This document shows positions 9,160-9,564 of a stretch of DNA of 9,564 bases, in pieces (position 1 is the stretch's first letter; the number at the start of each line of letters is the position of its first letter). The notes below the pieces were generated by a model. It did not search any database and was not told the DNA's origin. It was given only the letters and a program-made list of their open reading frames with translations. This DNA is from Pseudomonadota bacterium (lineage in GTDB: Bacteria; Myxococcota_A; Polyangia; Haliangiales; Haliangiaceae): the NCBI GenBank assembly GCA_023386455.1, contig JAEWJO010000451.1, forward strand, positions 1 through 9,564. Reading direction: 5' to 3'. The position numbers and the translations under genes are program-made.

Positions 9160-9564
9160 ATGGCGAACCCCGGTGAGCTTCCGACGCGGCTGGGCAGCTT
9201 CGAGCTGGTCCGGCTCCTCGCGCAGGGCGGGATGGCCGACGTGTACCTCGCCCATCAGGCAGGGCTCGATCGGCCCGTCGCGGTGAAGGTGTTGAACGCG
9301 CAGCGCTCCGGCGACGCCGAGTCATGCGCGCTGTTCGTCGACGAGGCGCGCGTCGTCGGCATGCTGAGCCACCGAAACCTCGCCGCCGTCCACGAGGTCG
9401 CCGAGGAGGACGGCGTGCACTACCTCGCGATGGAGTACGTCGACGGCGCCGATCTGCGCGAGATCCTCTTGCGCGCGCAGGAGGACAGCGTCGCGCTCTC
9501 GTTCGCGGCTGCCGTGTGTATCGTCGTCGCGGCCGCCGCCGGCCTCGACCACGCGCACCGGCGC
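9160..9564 (+). CDS. Ser/Thr protein kinase, N-terminal part, cut by window end
   Basis: 135 codons of a second Hanks-type kinase run off the right edge. Visible parts are an N-lobe with Gly-rich loop LLAQGGMADVYLA (19-31), the lysine in VAVK (K43), the C-helix glutamate in DEARVV (E62), LSHRNL (69-74) and a hinge region LAMEYVDGADLREIL (89-103). The catalytic HRD loop would come just after the last residues, DHAHRR. Activity and any C-terminal sensor or membrane part cannot be judged. The G-M-A-x-V-Y form of the loop is typical of myxobacterial kinases. The ATG at 9160 (MANPGELPTRLG) gives a usual kinase lead. An in-frame ATG at 9097 would add 21 residues, and a TAG at 9070-9072 closes the frame upstream of it. 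Neither start has a clear Shine-Dalgarno. It is divergent from the HelD-type gene. Confidence 0.88.
   Translation, partial: MANPGELPTRLGSFELVRLLAQGGMADVYLAHQAGLDRPVAVKVLNAQRSGDAESCALFVDEARVVGMLSHRNLAAVHEVAEEDGVHYLAMEYVDGADLREILLRAQEDSVALSFAAAVCIVVAAAAGLDHAHRR

Noticed and set aside
9029..9558. Minus-strand open frames opposite the right-hand kinase
   Set aside because: They are antisense to a clear kinase N-lobe on the plus strand and show no motif of their own.

Overview
The window is strongly GC-rich double-stranded bacterial sequence (GC visibly well above 60 percent, exact value not computed) with third-codon positions almost always G or C. Hanks-type Ser/Thr kinases, a lipoprotein carrying MopE-type Cys/Asp motifs, several lipoproteins with Asp/Gly linkers, and tightly overlapping genes all point to Myxococcota (Haliangium/Kofleriaceae- or Polyangia-like). 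That placement is an inference from gene style, not from a marker gene. Eight genes are well supported. They fill nearly the whole window, and no gene-free stretch longer than about 215 bases exists. I saw no tRNA, rRNA, CRISPR array, insertion sequence or phage gene.

Left part (about 1-2292, minus strand): a lipoprotein with three MopE-like motifs and two PPC-like beta domains (940-2292) is followed by a small soluble Ser/Thr kinase (59-943). The two share a GTGA stop/start overlap, so they are very probably translated as a coupled pair. A 13-codon open end at 1-40 may be the start of a further gene in the same direction.

Middle part (2353-6570, plus strand): nadA (quinolinate synthase) is followed by three predicted lipoproteins. 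These are an L,D-transpeptidase (YkuD fold), a HExxH zinc metallopeptidase with an unassigned N-terminal half, and a PKD-like/DUF2135-like secreted protein. The first three genes are joined by TGATG overlaps and the fourth follows after 29 bases, so this reads as one operon mixing cytosolic NAD synthesis with cell-envelope proteins. The 60-base gap between the two divergent operons (2293-2352) holds a palindrome that could be an operator.

Right part (6576-9564): a HelD-type UvrD-like helicase/ATPase is on the minus strand, convergent with the lipoprotein operon across only 5 bases. Upstream of it are a plausible sigma70-like promoter, a short stem-loop and the divergently transcribed 5' part of a second Ser/Thr kinase, cut by the window end.

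Most of the window is ordinary housekeeping and envelope content for this group, and I do not see a clear new defence or mobile system. The items most worth a second look are the nadA-envelope operon with its near-duplicated gene junctions, the two-part metallopeptidase, the coupled MopE-lipoprotein/kinase pair, and the acidic insertion in the HelD-like protein.
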